Positions 1-5,539 of a DNA stretch of 6,635 nt are shown piece after piece. Source of the DNA: Actinomycetota bacterium (GTDB taxonomy: Bacteria > Actinomycetota > Acidimicrobiia > Acidimicrobiales > JACDEA01); NCBI GenBank assembly GCA_013816725.1, contig JACDEA010000130.1, positions 1-6,635 of the forward strand, in the 5' to 3' direction. The position numbers and the translations under genes were made by a program. Each line of letters begins with the position of its first letter. Position 1 is the first letter of the stretch. The notes below the pieces were generated by a model. It was given only the letters and a program-made list of their open reading frames with translations. It had not been told where the DNA came from and ran no database searches.

Positions 1-602
1 CCTTCCCACAGGCCCTTCCCGTACGGGCTGTTGTCGTGGATCAAAGCGACCTTCTTGACCTTGAGGCCCTTCGTCACGTAGTTGGTGACACCGAGGCCTT
101 GCACGTCGTCGTCGGGGATCACGCGGTGAAACACGCTCTCGTCGGGCAGCACGGTGGGCAGCCCGGCGTTGGTAGCCGACGCGCTGATCATGACGAGCTT
201 GGCCTTTTCGAGGTCGGGGAGCACCGCCTTGGTCTCACCCGAGAACGTCGGGCCGACGACGCCGACGATCTGGGAATCGGGGATGTACTTGGCCGCCTGC
301 CCCGGTGCCTGCGCCTGGTCGCCCTGGGTGTCGAAGGGCTTGATGACGTACGTGTGATCCTTGCTCTTGGCGTTGGCTTCCTCGACCGCCACGCGCATGC
401 CGTCGCGCACGTTGATCCCGAGGTTCGCGTTGTCGCCGGTGAGCGGGCCGACGAAGGCGATGCCCACCGTCTTCTTGCCCCCCGAGCCGCCGCCGGCGCT
501 GTCCTTGTTGTTGTTGTCGTTCTTGCCGCAGGCAGCGAACAAGATGCTGGCCGCAGCCAGTGCCGCCAAAAGCCGCCAGTGTCGGCTCGTCGATCGGGAC
601 AT
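1..602 (-). CDS. Branched-chain amino-acid-type ABC transporter substrate-binding lipoprotein (LivK-like), 3' end cut by window edge
   Basis: This is the N-terminal 200 codons of an extracytoplasmic solute-binding protein (periplasmic-binding-protein type 1, Peripla_BP_6/LivK family). It captures a ligand, typically Leu/Ile/Val or another amino acid or amide, outside the membrane and passes it to an ABC permease. The start ATG (600-602) gives a basic N-terminus (MSRSTSRHWR), a hydrophobic stretch and a lipobox-like LFAAC. Cys25 is therefore the likely lipidated residue, followed by a Gly/Ser/Asn/Lys-rich linker. The mature domain opens with KTVGIAFVGPLTGDNANLG and continues with VVGPTFSGETKAVLP and a VALIHDNSPYGKG segment, all typical of the family. 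A strong GGAGG lies 8 nt before the ATG. The remaining part and any livHMGF transporter genes lie beyond position 1. Exact substrate cannot be told; urea/short-amide binding relatives exist in the same family. Confidence 0.92.
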   Translation of the reverse strand, partial: MSRSTSRHWRLLAALAAASILFAACGKNDNNNKDSAGGGSGGKKTVGIAFVGPLTGDNANLGINVRDGMRVAVEEANAKSKDHTYVIKPFDTQGDQAQAPGQAAKYIPDSQIVGVVGPTFSGETKAVLPDLEKAKLVMISASATNAGLPTVLPDESVFHRVIPDDDVQGLGVTNYVTKGLKVKKVALIHDNSPYGKGLWE

Positions 603-610
603 GCCTTGGG

Positions 611-616
611 CCTCCC
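611..616 (-). promoter_or_regulatory. Ribosome binding site of the LivK-like gene
   Basis: On the minus strand this reads GGGAGG. GGAGG ends 8 nt before the ATG at 602. It fixes the start of the lipoprotein, since longer readings in other frames lack such a site. Confidence 0.8.
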
Positions 617-620
617 ATGT

Positions 621-629
621 GGTTCGGTT
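621..629 (-). promoter_or_regulatory. AACCGAACC leader element (copy 1, LivK-like gene)
   Basis: On the minus strand AACCGAACC sits exactly 5 nt upstream of GGAGG of the lipoprotein gene. The identical 9-mer occurs at 4270-4278, also exactly 5 nt upstream of GGAGG of amt. It may be an operator or an mRNA leader element shared by two nitrogen-uptake genes. The function is inferred; the repeat and spacing are seen directly. Confidence 0.4.
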
Positions 630-664
630 CTGAGCTTGCTGGCCCGGAAGCATATGCACCGAAC
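622..664. repeat. Inverted repeat GTTCGGT / ACCGAAC in the LivK-like promoter
   Basis: Perfect 7-bp arms lie at 622-628 and 658-664 with 29 bases between. The right arm falls in the spacer between the predicted -35 and -10 boxes; the left arm is part of the AACCGAACC leader element. Such placement would suit an operator pair, but 7-bp arms this far apart can arise by chance. Confidence 0.3.
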
Positions 665-676
665 GCCCCGAATCAA
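649..676 (-). promoter_or_regulatory. Candidate vegetative promoter for the LivK-like gene
   Basis: On the minus strand a -35-like TTGATT (671-676) is followed after 16 bases by a -10-like TATGCT (649-654). Each matches four of six consensus positions. Transcription would start near 642, giving a leader of about 40 nt that contains the AACCGAACC element and the ribosome binding site. This is a prediction from consensus only. Confidence 0.45.
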
Positions 677-678
677 GG

Positions 679-707
679 GGTTCCGACCTTTCTTCGCGGG
701 CGGAACC
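679..707. repeat. Inverted repeat GGTTCCG / CGGAACC in the divergent spacer
   Basis: Perfect 7-bp arms (679-685 and 701-707) are separated by 15 bases, so matching positions lie about two helical turns apart. It lies just upstream of the predicted -35 box of the LivK-like gene and about 75 bp before larE, so a bound regulator could affect either gene. The core GGAACC/GGTTCC also forms the hairpin at 4226-4246 before amt. Confidence 0.35.
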
Positions 708-780
708 ACGGGCACCTCGGCGCGACCGTGGTAGGACGAAAGGGTGGGCGCGCCCGGATCGGTCAGGTCGAGCAACGGGT

Positions 781-1611
781 ATGGGTGACCTCGTTGCGCT
801 CCGGGCCCGGCTGCGGCAACTCGAACGAGTGGTCGTCGCGTTCAGCGGCGGCGCCGACTCGGCGTTCCTGGCCTGGGACGCCAACGACGAGCTGGCCGAC
901 AACGCGCTCGCCGTTACTGCCGTGTCGCCGTCGCTGGCCGGCGACGAGTTCGACGACTGCGAGGGGCTGGCCGCCGAGTGGAAGTTGCGCTGGCGGTCGG
1001 TCGTCACCGACGAACTGGCCAACCCCGCATACGTGGCCAACGCCGGCGATCGTTGCTTCCATTGCAAGACCGAGTTGCTCGACGCCCTCGACGCCCTCGA
1101 CGCGGTACGGGACGGCGCCACCGTTACGTTGGGCGTCAACGTCGACGACTTGGGCGATCACCGCCCGGGTCAGGAGGCGGCGGCGGACCGTGGCGCCGTG
1201 TTTCCGCTCGTCGATGCCGGGTTCACCAAGGCCGACGTGCGGGCGGCGTCGCGTCGGCTCGGCCTGCGAACGTGGGACAAGCCGGCGGCCGCGTGCCTGG
1301 CGTCGCGGCTCCCCTACGGCACGCCGGTGACCGTCGGGGTGCTCGACGCCGTGGGCCGGGCCGAGCGCTCGCTGCGGGCTCTCGGCTTCGCTGAATCGCG
1401 CGTCCGCCACTACGGCGACACGGCGCGCCTCGAACTGCCGCTCGACGACTTGCCCAGGGCCATCGGGCAACGCGACGCCGTGGTCGCTGCGGTGCGCTCC
1501 GCCGGCTACCGCTACGTCACCCTCGATCTCGAGGGCCTACGGTCGGGCAACTTGAACGCCGCTCTCGACGACAGTCCGGTGCGCCTGGATGCAAGGGACG
1601 GATCCGCGTGA
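781..1611 (+). CDS. larE: LarE-type ATP-dependent sulfur transferase (three-cysteine form)
   Basis: LarE enzymes adenylylate a pyridinium dicarboxylate mononucleotide and insert sulfur into it during synthesis of the nickel-pincer nucleotide (NPN) cofactor. The PP-loop ATP pyrophosphatase motif SGGADSA is at residues 22-28. A CxxC pair, Cys92 and Cys95 (RCFHCK), lies in the middle of the N-terminal half. Cys172 in KPAAACLASRLPYG sits where the Lactobacillus plantarum enzyme carries its sacrificial sulfur-donor cysteine (Cys176). Having all three cysteines resembles LarE forms that hold a [4Fe-4S] cluster and can act repeatedly, rather than the one-cysteine sacrificial form. The length of 276 residues is normal. 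No clear ribosome binding site precedes the ATG, but no other in-frame ATG/GTG/TTG lies in the 60 bp upstream. The stop overlaps the next gene. larA, larB and larC are not in the window, so NPN as product is not assured. Confidence 0.92.
   Translation: MGDLVALRARLRQLERVVVAFSGGADSAFLAWDANDELADNALAVTAVSPSLAGDEFDDCEGLAAEWKLRWRSVVTDELANPAYVANAGDRCFHCKTELLDALDALDAVRDGATVTLGVNVDDLGDHRPGQEAAADRGAVFPLVDAGFTKADVRAASRRLGLRTWDKPAAACLASRLPYGTPVTVGVLDAVGRAERSLRALGFAESRVRHYGDTARLELPLDDLPRAIGQRDAVVAAVRSAGYRYVTLDLEGLRSGNLNAALDDSPVRLDARDGSA
1078..1104 (+). repeat. Three tandem 9-bp units inside larE
   Basis: Three copies of CTCGACGCC (the third ends in G) lie in tandem and encode Leu-Asp-Ala three times, LarE residues 100-108, on the helix following the CxxC motif. 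It stays in frame and looks like a small slippage expansion without obvious consequence. Confidence 0.6.
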
Positions 1612-1856
1612 GCAACCAGACGTCGGTCCGCCTAAAGCTGACATTCCCCGAGCACCTGATCCGCCAGCCGATCATCGCCCGACTCGTGCGCGAGTTCGAC
1701 GTGATGCCGAACATCCGCCGGGCCAAGGTCGAAGAGTCCGTGGGCTGGATGGTCTGCGAGCTGGGCGGCGACGACGAAGCGGTGGAGCGGGCGGTCGAGT
1801 GGCTCCACGACCTGGGCGTGCAGGTCGACCGCCTCGGCGATCTCGTCGAGGGCTGA
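1608..1856 (+). CDS. Stand-alone NIL-domain protein, coupled to larE
   Basis: An 82-residue protein that is essentially a single NIL domain, the small ferredoxin-like fold found at the C-terminus of the methionine importer ATPase MetN, where it senses methionine. Stand-alone or ferredoxin-fused copies occur near sulfur-assimilation genes. Visible family features are the first strand VRLKLTFP (7-14), LIRQPIIARLVREFDV (17-32), NIRRAKVEESVGWMVCELGG (35-54) and a final AVEWLHDLGVQVDRL helix-strand. It has one cysteine (Cys50) and no CxxC. The GTG start overlaps the larE TGA (GTGA, 1608-1611), which predicts translational coupling. A role in binding a sulfur-containing ligand or assisting LarE is inferred from position only. 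Confidence 0.85.
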   Translation: MSNQTSVRLKLTFPEHLIRQPIIARLVREFDVMPNIRRAKVEESVGWMVCELGGDDEAVERAVEWLHDLGVQVDRLGDLVEG

Positions 1857-1865
1857 CGGCCCCGG

Positions 1866-2504
1866 ATGCGACGGCTCGTCATCGCCATCGTCGTTCTCGG
1901 TGGCCTTGGAGTAGGCGGGGACGTGGGCGCCCGCTCGTGGGCTGAAGGCCAGATCGAAAACAGGGCGCGCGCCGAGTTGCCGCCCGCCGCATCGGTCAGC
2001 GCACACATCCGCGCCTTCCCGTTCGTTCCCGCGCTGCTGTTGGCGGGCAAGGTCTCGGAGACCGCGGGCCATTTCAGAAACGTGCGGGCCGGCGGGCTCA
2101 CGTTCTCGGACGTCGACGTCGAGCTGCACGGCGTGCGAATCAACCGGGGCAAGCTTCTGCACGAGCGGGCCGTCGAGCTGGTGGACGTGGACGAAGGCAC
2201 CGTCACCGTCGACATCGTCGTGGCGCAGCTGGGCAAAGCGGTCGGGCTGGGGGTGGTGGCCGCCAACGGGCAGCTCAAGGTCACCGTGGCCGGCGTGAGC
2301 GCGACGGCCAACCTCAGCGTGCATGACAACGCACTCGTCGTCGACGTGGCCGGGGTCGTCAAGCGTATCCCCATACCGCAGACCCGCCTTGTGCCGTGCG
2401 CGACAAGCGCGTCGGTATTGGCCGGGCGGGTGCGGCTGTCGTGCACGATTCACGACGTGCCGCCCGGTCTGCTCGGCGCCGCGAACCGTCGGCTTGGTCA
2501 GTAA
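1866..2504 (+). CDS. LmeA-like phospholipid-binding protein (DUF2993 family)
   Basis: A 212-residue secreted or membrane-anchored protein. Residues 1-22 form an uncleaved-looking hydrophobic N-terminus (MRRLVIAIVVLGGLGVGG) without a lipobox, so the rest would lie outside the membrane. Family traits are the conserved start of the mature part (WAEGQIENRARAEL), the FPFVPALLLAGKV segment near residues 51-63, and alternating beta-strands with valine-rich repeats (SDVDVELHGVRI, TVTVDIVVAQL, LKVTVAGVSATANL). In mycobacteria, LmeA binds phospholipids and supports lipomannan/lipoarabinomannan maturation. Many homologues have no assigned role, and this one is distant. It begins 9 bp after the NIL gene and is probably the last gene of the larE operon. 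No terminator hairpin is visible in the 24 bp before the convergent gene. Confidence 0.78.
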   Translation: MRRLVIAIVVLGGLGVGGDVGARSWAEGQIENRARAELPPAASVSAHIRAFPFVPALLLAGKVSETAGHFRNVRAGGLTFSDVDVELHGVRINRGKLLHERAVELVDVDEGTVTVDIVVAQLGKAVGLGVVAANGQLKVTVAGVSATANLSVHDNALVVDVAGVVKRIPIPQTRLVPCATSASVLAGRVRLSCTIHDVPPGLLGAANRRLGQ

Positions 2505-2528
2505 AAGCAAGCACGGTCGATAAAAAGC

Positions 2529-2816
2529 TCAGTCATCGACGGGGGCCCACGTGGGGAACGCGATGTGCGTGACGTTCTGGTGCTCCACGAGCCGGCCCTT
2601 GCGCGCGAGTTCCGGCAGGCAGTCGCGTCCGGCGGCGCCGGCCATCCGCAAATAGTCGGCCACCGCCACCAGCAGCGGCCCGGCGTCGAGGTCGCCCGGT
2701 TGGGTGCGGGCCTCGACCTCCAACACCGGACGGCACGGGTGGGCGGTGTCGAGCGCGTAGCAGTGGTACACGACGCCCTCGAACACGCTGAGGGCCCGGA
2801 TCCGCATGGCTGCCAT
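2529..2816 (-). CDS. Small protein of unknown family, divergent from the disulfide reductase
   Basis: I do not recognise this 95-residue protein. It starts MAAMRIRALSVFEGVVYHCYALDT and has cysteines at 19, 28 and 66. A middle helix (LLVAVADYLRMAGAAGRDCLPELARKGRL) is followed by a short strand-like end (NVTHIAFPTW). No signal peptide or membrane segment is seen, so it is probably cytosolic. Third codon positions are almost all G or C in this frame, which supports real coding. The start could be 2816 or the second ATG at 2807; neither has a convincing ribosome binding site. Its start is 11 or 20 bp from the start of the reductase on the other strand, so the two probably share control. It ends 24 bp from the end of the LmeA-like gene, which converges on it. 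Confidence 0.65.
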   Translation of the reverse strand: MAAMRIRALSVFEGVVYHCYALDTAHPCRPVLEVEARTQPGDLDAGPLLVAVADYLRMAGAAGRDCLPELARKGRLVEHQNVTHIAFPTWAPVDD

Positions 2817-2827
2817 GATTGCCCGCC

Positions 2828-4171
2828 ATGAGCGAGCGGCTGGTGGTCATCGGTGGCGACGCCGGCGGCATGGCGGCGGCGACGCAAGCTCGCCGACTGC
2901 GGCCCGACCTCGAGATCGTGGCCCTGGAGAAGGGACGGTGGACCAGCTACTCGGCGTGCGGCATCCCCTACGTGGTGGGTGGCGTGATCGACGACCTGGA
3001 CGATCTCGTGGTCCGGACCCCAGCCGAGTTCGCCGCCAACTACGCCATCGACGCGCGCGTGGGTCACGAGGTGACCGCGATCGATGTCGACCGGCGAGAG
3101 CTGGAAGTGCGTGATACCGAAGTCGGCGCCACGTACCGGCTCGGCTTCGACGTCCTTCACATCGGAACCGGGGCCGTTCCCATCCGGCCGCCGTTGCCGG
3201 GCATCGACGGCGGCGACATCCACGGTGTGCAAACGCTGGAGGACGCTGCTCACCTCCTCGACCACGCGCGCGACGCGGCGTCGGTCAAGCGCGTGGTAGT
3301 CGTCGGCGCCGGTTACATCGGCCTCGAGATGGCAGAAGCCTTCGTGATGCGGGGCTGCGACGTGACCGTCGTCGAGGGCGGCCCTCAGGTGATGCCGACG
3401 CTCGACGCCGACATGGCCGTCCTGGTGACGAGCGCCTTGCGCGACAAGGGCGTTGTCGTGGAACTCGAACGGCGCGTGATCGGCTTCGAGCGCGGGACGG
3501 TCGACACCGACGGCGGTCCGCTCCCCGCCGACCTCGTCGTGTTGGGCATTGGCGTAGCACCGAACACTGCGCTGGCGGCCGGAGCGGGGATCGACGTCGG
3601 TGTACGGGGCGCCATCAAGGTTGACCGTAGACAACGCACGTCGGCCGACGGTGTGTGGGCGGCGGGCGACTGTTGCGAGTCGTTCCACCTCGTGGCCGAT
3701 CGCCCCGTGCACATCGCGCTCGGCACGGTGGCCAACAAGCAGTCGCGCGTCGCCGGCATCAACATCGGCGGCGGGTACGCCACGTTCCCGGGCGTCGTCG
3801 GCACCGCCGCCACCAAGATCTGCGAAACCGAGATCGCCCGGACGGGGCTGACCGAACGCGAGGCGGCGTCTTACGGGTTCCTCGCCGTGGCGGCGACCAT
3901 CGAAAGCTCGATCCGCGCCGGGTACTTCCCCGACGCCGGGTGGATCAAGGTGAAGCTGGTCGCCGAGCAGCGTTCCGGCCGCATCCTGGGCGGCCAGATC
4001 GTGGGGTTGGCCGGCGCGGCCAAGCGCATCGACGTGGTCGCTACCGCGGTCACGGCGCAAATGACCGTCGAGCAGGTGACGGCCCTCGACCTCGCCTACG
4101 CGCCCCCGTTTGGGCCGGTGTGGGACCCGGTGCTGGTAGCCGCGAGGAAGGTCGCCCAAGCGCTCACCTGA
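2828..4171 (+). CDS. FAD/NAD(P)-dependent disulfide reductase, CoA-disulfide reductase/NADH oxidase type
   Basis: A 447-residue flavoenzyme of the single-cysteine class of pyridine nucleotide-disulfide oxidoreductases, close in length to CoA-disulfide reductase (CoADR). In order: an FAD-binding GGDAGGMAAA (9-18), the redox SYSACGIPYVVGG with Cys44 (40-52), the NAD(P)-binding VVGAGYIGLEMAE (158-170), a second FAD motif TSADGVWAAGDC (271-282), and the C-terminal dimerisation domain. Tyr366 (AGYFPDAGW) and Tyr424 (YAPPFGPVWDP) match the two active-site tyrosines of CoADR. There is no C-terminal rhodanese domain. Likely reactions are reduction of CoA disulfide, CoA persulfide/polysulfide or oxygen with NAD(P)H; the sequence cannot choose among them. 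I chose ATG 2828 over an in-frame TTG at 2819. No ribosome binding site is seen, so the mRNA may be leaderless, with CATGAT (2814-2819) a weak -10 candidate. Confidence 0.88.
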   Translation: MSERLVVIGGDAGGMAAATQARRLRPDLEIVALEKGRWTSYSACGIPYVVGGVIDDLDDLVVRTPAEFAANYAIDARVGHEVTAIDVDRRELEVRDTEVGATYRLGFDVLHIGTGAVPIRPPLPGIDGGDIHGVQTLEDAAHLLDHARDAASVKRVVVVGAGYIGLEMAEAFVMRGCDVTVVEGGPQVMPTLDADMAVLVTSALRDKGVVVELERRVIGFERGTVDTDGGPLPADLVVLGIGVAPNTALAAGAGIDVGVRGAIKVDRRQRTSADGVWAAGDCCESFHLVADRPVHIALGTVANKQSRVAGINIGGGYATFPGVVGTAATKICETEIARTGLTEREAASYGFLAVAATIESSIRAGYFPDAGWIKVKLVAEQRSGRILGGQIVGLAGAAKRIDVVATAVTAQMTVEQVTALDLAYAPPFGPVWDPVLVAARKVAQALT

Positions 4172-4225
4172 CGCACTTGCTGTCGTCCTGGTTAAAGAGT
4201 GCTCAGAAAACAGCAAGAAGAGTGG

Positions 4226-4246
4226 AAGGAACCGATGTGGTTCCTT
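4226..4246 (+). promoter_or_regulatory. Stem-loop upstream of amt (8-bp perfect stem)
   Basis: AAGGAACC (4226-4233) pairs perfectly with GGTTCCTT (4239-4246) across a 5-nt loop. It begins 55 bp after the reductase stop and ends 49 bp before amt. The bases after it (AGAGTG) are not a T tract, so it is a poor intrinsic terminator. An operator for amt or a leader hairpin fits better. The GGAACC core recurs in the inverted repeat at 679-707. Confidence 0.45.
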
Positions 4247-4269
4247 AGAGTGCGCGCAGCCATACGGGA

Positions 4270-4278
4270 AACCGAACC
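4270..4278 (+). promoter_or_regulatory. AACCGAACC leader element (copy 2, amt)
   Basis: Same 9-mer, same strand sense and same 5-nt distance to GGAGG as upstream of the LivK-like gene (621-629). Here it overlaps the left arm of a small hairpin that would cover part of the ribosome binding site. No standard GlnR pattern (GTnAC-n6-GaAAC) could be made out around it. Confidence 0.4.
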
Positions 4279-4285
4279 GATTCGG
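4272..4285 (+). promoter_or_regulatory. Small hairpin that reaches into the amt ribosome binding site
   Basis: CCGAA (4272-4276) can pair with TTCGG (4281-4285) over a 4-nt loop. The right arm contains the first two G residues of GGAGG (4284-4288), so folding would hinder ribosome access. With five base pairs it is only modestly stable; regulation by this fold is conjecture. Confidence 0.3.
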
Positions 4286-4288
4286 AGG
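4284..4288 (+). promoter_or_regulatory. Ribosome binding site of amt
   Basis: GGAGG followed by 7 nt and ATG at 4296. This is the strongest Shine-Dalgarno site on the plus strand of the window and fixes the amt start. Confidence 0.8.
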
Positions 4289-4295
4289 GCGGTCG

Positions 4296-5531
4296 ATGGA
4301 CAGCGGCAATACCGCGTGGGTGCTGGCGGCCACAGCACTCGTGCTCTTCATGACGCCGGGCCTGGCGTTCTTCTACGGCGGCATGTTGCGGTCGAAAAAC
4401 GTGCTGGGGATGCTCATGCAGAACTTCTTCTCGATGGGTCTCGTCAGCGTGCTGTGGGTGCTCGTCACGTTCAGTCTGGCCTTTGGCGACGGTGGCAAGT
4501 GGATCGGCGACTTCCACTTTGCCGGCCTGTCCACCATCGGCAACGTCAAGACGGTGCTCCCGGGTTATGCGGGTGACTTCGCCCTCACCATTCCGGCGAT
4601 CGTGTTCTGCGGCTACCAGATGATGTTCGCCGTGATCACTCCCGCACTGATCACCGGCGCCATCGCCGATCGTATGAAGTTCGCGGCCTGGGCCGTCTTC
4701 CTGTGCCTGTGGGCGATCCTCGTGTACGCCCCGATTGCGCACTGGGTTTTCAGCCCCACCGGCTGGCTGTTCAAGCGCGGCGCGCTCGACTTCGCCGGCG
4801 GCACCGTGGTCCACATCAATGCCGGCATCGCCGCGTTGATGTGCATCATCGTGCTCGGCCGTCGGCGCGGCTGGCCACGCGAGCCGATGCTGCCGCACAA
4901 CCTGCCCTTCACGTTGCTCGGCACCGGCATCTTGTGGTTCGGGTGGTTCGGGTTCAACGCCGGCTCGGCGCTGGGCGCCAACGCGCTGGCCGGCCAGGCC
5001 CTGATGAACACGAACCTGGCCGCGGCGGCCGCGATGCTCGGGTGGCTGATCACCGAGCGAATCAAGGACGGCCACGCCACGACGTTGGGCGCGGCGTCCG
5101 GCGCGGTCGCCGGCCTCGTGGCCATCACGCCCTGCGCCGGTTTCGTCGGCGGCATATCGCCGATCGTCATCGGCCTCATTGCCGGCTCCGTCTGCTTCTT
5201 GGCCATACAGCTCAAGTTCAGGTTCGGCTACGACGACTCGCTCGACGTGGTGGCCGTGCACATGGTGGGCGGGATCATCGGCTCGCTGTTGCTCGGCTTG
5301 TTCGCCGACAGGGCGATCAACTCCCTGGGTGCCGACGGTGTGTTCTTCGGCGGGGGCAGCGATCTGCTGATTGACCAACTGGTCGCCGTCGGGTCCACGC
5401 TGCTGTACTCCGGCGTGGTGTCATTCATCCTCATCAAGGGCATCGACCTGGTGATGGGTGCCCGCATCACCGCCGACCAGGAGGACGAGGGCCTGGACAA
5501 GAGCCAGCACGCCGAGTCGGCGTACGCGTGA
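4296..5531 (+). CDS. amt: Ammonium channel/transporter
   Basis: A 411-residue Amt/MEP/Rh-family membrane protein that brings ammonium into the cell, working as a trimer. The sequence is almost wholly hydrophobic with about 11 membrane spans and begins in the first span (TAWVLAATALVLFMTPGLAFFYGGM). The paired pore histidines are present as His173 (GGTVVHINAG) and His322 (VVAVHMVGG). The conserved Asp165 (ALDFAGG), the gate-region Phe111 (YQMMFAVITPAL) and the WFGWFGFNAGSALGAN signature (214-229) are also intact. The cytoplasmic tail from about residue 388 is short and charged. It lies 22 bp before glnK. In this family GlnK inserts its T-loop into the cytoplasmic pore to close it when nitrogen is plentiful. 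Transcription from its own promoter is likely given the 124-bp leader region, but I could not find clear -35/-10 boxes. Confidence 0.97.
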   Translation: MDSGNTAWVLAATALVLFMTPGLAFFYGGMLRSKNVLGMLMQNFFSMGLVSVLWVLVTFSLAFGDGGKWIGDFHFAGLSTIGNVKTVLPGYAGDFALTIPAIVFCGYQMMFAVITPALITGAIADRMKFAAWAVFLCLWAILVYAPIAHWVFSPTGWLFKRGALDFAGGTVVHINAGIAALMCIIVLGRRRGWPREPMLPHNLPFTLLGTGILWFGWFGFNAGSALGANALAGQALMNTNLAAAAAMLGWLITERIKDGHATTLGAASGAVAGLVAITPCAGFVGGISPIVIGLIAGSVCFLAIQLKFRFGYDDSLDVVAVHMVGGIIGSLLLGLFADRAINSLGADGVFFGGGSDLLIDQLVAVGSTLLYSGVVSFILIKGIDLVMGARITADQEDEGLDKSQHAESAYA

Positions 5532-5539
5532 GCAGAGAG

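Noticed and set aside
36..734. 232-codon open frame on the plus strand over the LivK-like gene
   Set aside because: The minus-strand frame has a lipoprotein signal, binding-protein motifs and a strong ribosome binding site. The plus frame has none.
763..1470. 235-codon minus-strand frame over larE
   Set aside because: It is opposite an intact PP-loop enzyme and the protein has no features.
1632..2510. Minus-strand open frames over the NIL and LmeA-like genes
   Set aside because: They span two plus-strand genes with recognisable families and show shadow-type composition.
2819..2827. TTG start for the reductase, adding Met-Pro-Ala
   Set aside because: The ATG at 2828 begins directly at the FAD-binding strand as in the family; the TTG has no ribosome binding site and moves the start closer to the divergent gene.
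4226..4246. Intrinsic terminator for the reductase gene
   Set aside because: The stem is good but is followed by AGAGTG, not a T-rich run. I list it as a regulatory stem-loop instead.
4257..4283. GlnR-type box upstream of amt
   Set aside because: GAAAC (4268-4272) is present, but neither flank at the 6-nt spacing gives GTnAC, so the site is not supported.
2498..4351. 617-codon open frame on the minus strand across the reductase gene
   Set aside because: It is antisense to a clear flavoenzyme with all motifs. Its protein is rich in His/Arg/Asp with no family features, as expected from the reverse of GC-rich coding DNA.
4245..5378. 377-codon open frame on the minus strand across amt
   Set aside because: It is antisense to an intact ammonium channel gene; the composition is low-complexity (Glu/His/Arg/Gly) with no recognisable domain.
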